DNA of 8,141 nucleotides, taken from assembly GCA_937888775.1 (NCBI GenBank), contig CALAQT010000419.1, positions 1 through 8,141 of the forward strand, in the 5' to 3' direction. The position numbers were made by a program, and so were the translations under genes. Numbering within the stretch: position 1 is the stretch's first letter; every line of letters starts with the position of its first letter. Below the pieces are notes generated by a model. That model was not told where the DNA came from. It did no database searches and was given only the letters and a program-made list of their open reading frames with translations. Positions 7,232-8,141 of this stretch are shown one piece after another. This DNA comes from an uncultured Actinomycetes bacterium (GTDB lineage: Bacteria; Actinomycetota; Thermoleophilia; Solirubrobacterales; Solirubrobacteraceae).

Positions 7232-7458
7232 GGCGGTACATTACGACGCCCCGCGGCGGAGGAACGCACAAGGCGACGCGTATGCGTTTGGCGCAACCAG
7301 AACGAGGGCGATGCTGGCTTAGCCGCTGGCGGAAGTCCAGCTGTGGTTGGCGCCCACGCGTCGCGTACCGTGGCTGAGCCGCCTCTGCTCGGCGATCTTC
7401 GCGACTAGCGGCTCGTCCAGCCTCTAACGTCTAAGGCCACCGAGAGATCGGGCCACTG
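7232..7458. promoter_or_regulatory. Divergent intergenic region between operon and EVE-like gene
   Basis: This 227-nt gap separates two divergently oriented transcription units and must hold the promoters of both. Besides the minus-strand TAATGT, a plus-strand TAACGT at 7425-7430 could be a -10 element for the gene at 7459, with about 22 nt of leader. Two ACGCGT palindromes occur at 7276-7281 and 7356-7361. The second is part of a larger near-palindrome, ACGCG-T-CGCGT (7356-7366). AGCCGCT (7321-7327) and AGCGGCT (7407-7413) form a widely spaced inverted repeat. These are candidate operator sites, but short palindromes are frequent in GC-rich DNA. No coding sequence is supported here. Confidence 0.4.
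7238..7243 (-). promoter_or_regulatory. Possible -10 element for a leaderless operon transcript
   Basis: On the minus strand TAATGT fits the TANNNT consensus of high-GC bacterial promoters and ends 6 nt before the GTG at 7231, exactly the spacing that puts transcription start on the start codon. No good -35 element is seen at the usual distance, which is common for this promoter type. If the downstream GTG at 7165 is the true start, the same promoter would give a leader of about 66 nt. Confidence 0.3.
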
Positions 7459-7938
7459 ATGCCGCAGCCAATCGCCAACATATGGGTCGTTCGCGCGGGT
7501 CTGGGGGCGCACCTAACCGAGCTCTTCGAGCAAGCAGCAGTAGCTGGGCTGGGAGGGCCCCCTGCGCGCGATGTCGGCGATCTAGAGACGAGCGAGATCG
7601 CAGGGCTCATATGTGCGGAGGCGGCGATGCCACGGCCAAGAGCGCTCAGTCTCGCGGGGATGCTCAGGCGCTTTGTCCATGAGCCCCAAGTCGGGGATCT
7701 CGTTGTGACTCCCACCGCCTCTACCGCGGCCGTGCTGGTAGGCGAATTTGTAAGCGGATACCGATACCGGCCCGAGATCAAGGAGGCTCCCCACGCGCGG
7801 GCGGTTGTTTGGACACACCGCCTTGGGCGAGATGCGATCGCCCCGTCGCTGATCCCCATGATCGGAGCTCCGATGTCGTTCTTTAAACCCGGCGCGCAAG
7901 AGCCACTTCGCGCTTTGTTTGACGGCCGCCGCATCTAG
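7459..7938 (+). CDS. Stand-alone EVE/PUA-like domain protein, Mrr N-terminal type
   Basis: A 159-residue protein consisting almost entirely of the PUA/EVE-like domain normally found in front of Mrr-type restriction endonuclease domains. Features in order: 'NIWVVRAG' (7-14), 'FVHEPQVGDLVVTPT' (72-86), 'VLVGEFVSGYRYRP' (92-105), 'HARAVVWTHRLGRDAI' (112-127), and a hydrophobic end near 'FFKP' (141-144). Proteins of this fold bind nucleic acid and can flip out or read modified bases; the exact ligand here is unknown. Mrr homologues carry a C-terminal PD-(D/E)xK domain of about 150 residues, which is missing, so it cannot cut DNA by itself. The ATG at 7459 sits just before the first conserved strand, supporting the start; the ribosome binding site is weak (GAGAG at 7442-7446). 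Divergent from the methyltransferase/McrBC operon, it may be a sensor, specificity factor or regulator for that system. The antisense frame (7934-7431) has no such motifs. Confidence 0.78.
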   Translation: MPQPIANIWVVRAGLGAHLTELFEQAAVAGLGGPPARDVGDLETSEIAGLICAEAAMPRPRALSLAGMLRRFVHEPQVGDLVVTPTASTAAVLVGEFVSGYRYRPEIKEAPHARAVVWTHRLGRDAIAPSLIPMIGAPMSFFKPGAQEPLRALFDGRRI

Positions 7939-7985
7939 CGTCTTGTGCCTCTCCAGTGCCTGGGTCGCGCTTCCGCCCGATCTTC

Positions 7986-8141
7986 ATGCGTAATCCCGGC
8001 TGCCACGACGCCCTAGCGATTTGGTCAGACAACCAGGATCTCGGACTGACGCGCGATCCCGAAGAAGCCCTGCAAATATGCATGGAGAGGATGTCCGGAT
8101 CGTCGTGGAACTTCGACGGCGATCCTCGGTTGACGGTCACA
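7986..8141 (+). CDS. Partial open reading frame of unknown function, runs off window
   Basis: From the ATG at 7986 the plus strand stays open for 52 codons to the last base, so the protein is cut off by the window edge. The visible part opens MRNPGCHDALAIWSDNQ, contains 'LTRDPEEAL' and ends near 'NFDGDPRLTV'. I recognise no family. The frame is also open upstream through a GTG at 7956, and neither start has a clear ribosome binding site. It begins 47 nt after the EVE-like gene and in the same direction, so it could be its operon partner. Support is the open frame, a mix of codons like the neighbours, and the lack of a better candidate on the other strand. It could still be a chance open frame. 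Confidence 0.35.
   Translation, partial: MRNPGCHDALAIWSDNQDLGLTRDPEEALQICMERMSGSSWNFDGDPRLTVT

Noticed and set aside
7431..7934. Minus-strand 167-codon open frame opposite the EVE-like gene
   Set aside because: The plus-strand frame carries the conserved EVE-like pattern along its whole length; the antisense translation is Ser/Arg/Pro rich with no motif.
7883..8140. Minus-strand 85-codon open frame at the right edge
   Set aside because: It overlaps the end of the EVE-like gene antisense and shows no recognisable motif or start signal.
1..8141. CRISPR array, tRNA, rRNA or phage attachment site
   Set aside because: No regularly spaced direct repeats, cloverleaf-like sequence or rRNA-like stretch was seen on either strand.

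Overview
The window is high-GC bacterial DNA of accessory character. It is dominated by one tightly packed minus-strand operon of five genes (7231 down to 386) that looks like a restriction or anti-phage system. Codon use rich in G/C, GTG starts in three of five genes and a possible leaderless promoter fit a high-GC Gram-positive (actinobacterial-type) host, but the taxon cannot be fixed from this sequence alone.

Layout, left to right. Positions 1-166 hold the decayed end of what looks like an IS3-family insertion sequence: a terminal inverted-repeat-like end at 166 and the first 13 codons of an OrfA-like transposase at 94-53, then a stop. Positions 167-385 hold no convincing gene, only a small hairpin at 342-358 just past the operon's last stop codon. 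The operon, in transcription order, is: (1) a D12-class adenine-N6 DNA methyltransferase, 7231-5822; (2) a second, divergent D12-class adenine methyltransferase, 5829-4552; (3) a 251-residue protein of unknown function with a possible winged helix, 4552-3797; (4) a McrB-like AAA+ ATPase, 3795-2566; (5) a McrC/DUF2357-like PD-(D/E)xK nuclease with a C-terminal region resembling a HEPN domain, 2557-386. Adjacent genes overlap by 8 nt and 1 nt, then are separated by 1 nt and 8 nt, so they are almost certainly co-transcribed and probably translationally coupled.

A 227-nt intergenic stretch (7232-7458) separates the operon from a divergent plus-strand gene (7459-7938). That gene encodes a stand-alone EVE/PUA-like domain of the kind usually fused to the N-terminus of Mrr-type restriction endonucleases. 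Another plus-strand reading frame starts near 7986 and runs off the window.

Working model (inference): the two methyltransferases protect the host site, probably an asymmetric site needing one enzyme per strand, while the McrB-like motor and McrC-like nuclease translocate on and cut unmodified DNA. This is the architecture of LlaJI and BsuMI, but with adenine-N6 rather than cytosine-5 methyltransferases. The 251-residue protein could supply target recognition that the ATPase lacks. The HEPN-like tail could add RNA cleavage or a signalling/oligomerisation role, and the divergent EVE-like protein could read modified bases. The combination, rather than any single gene, is what makes the window unusual.
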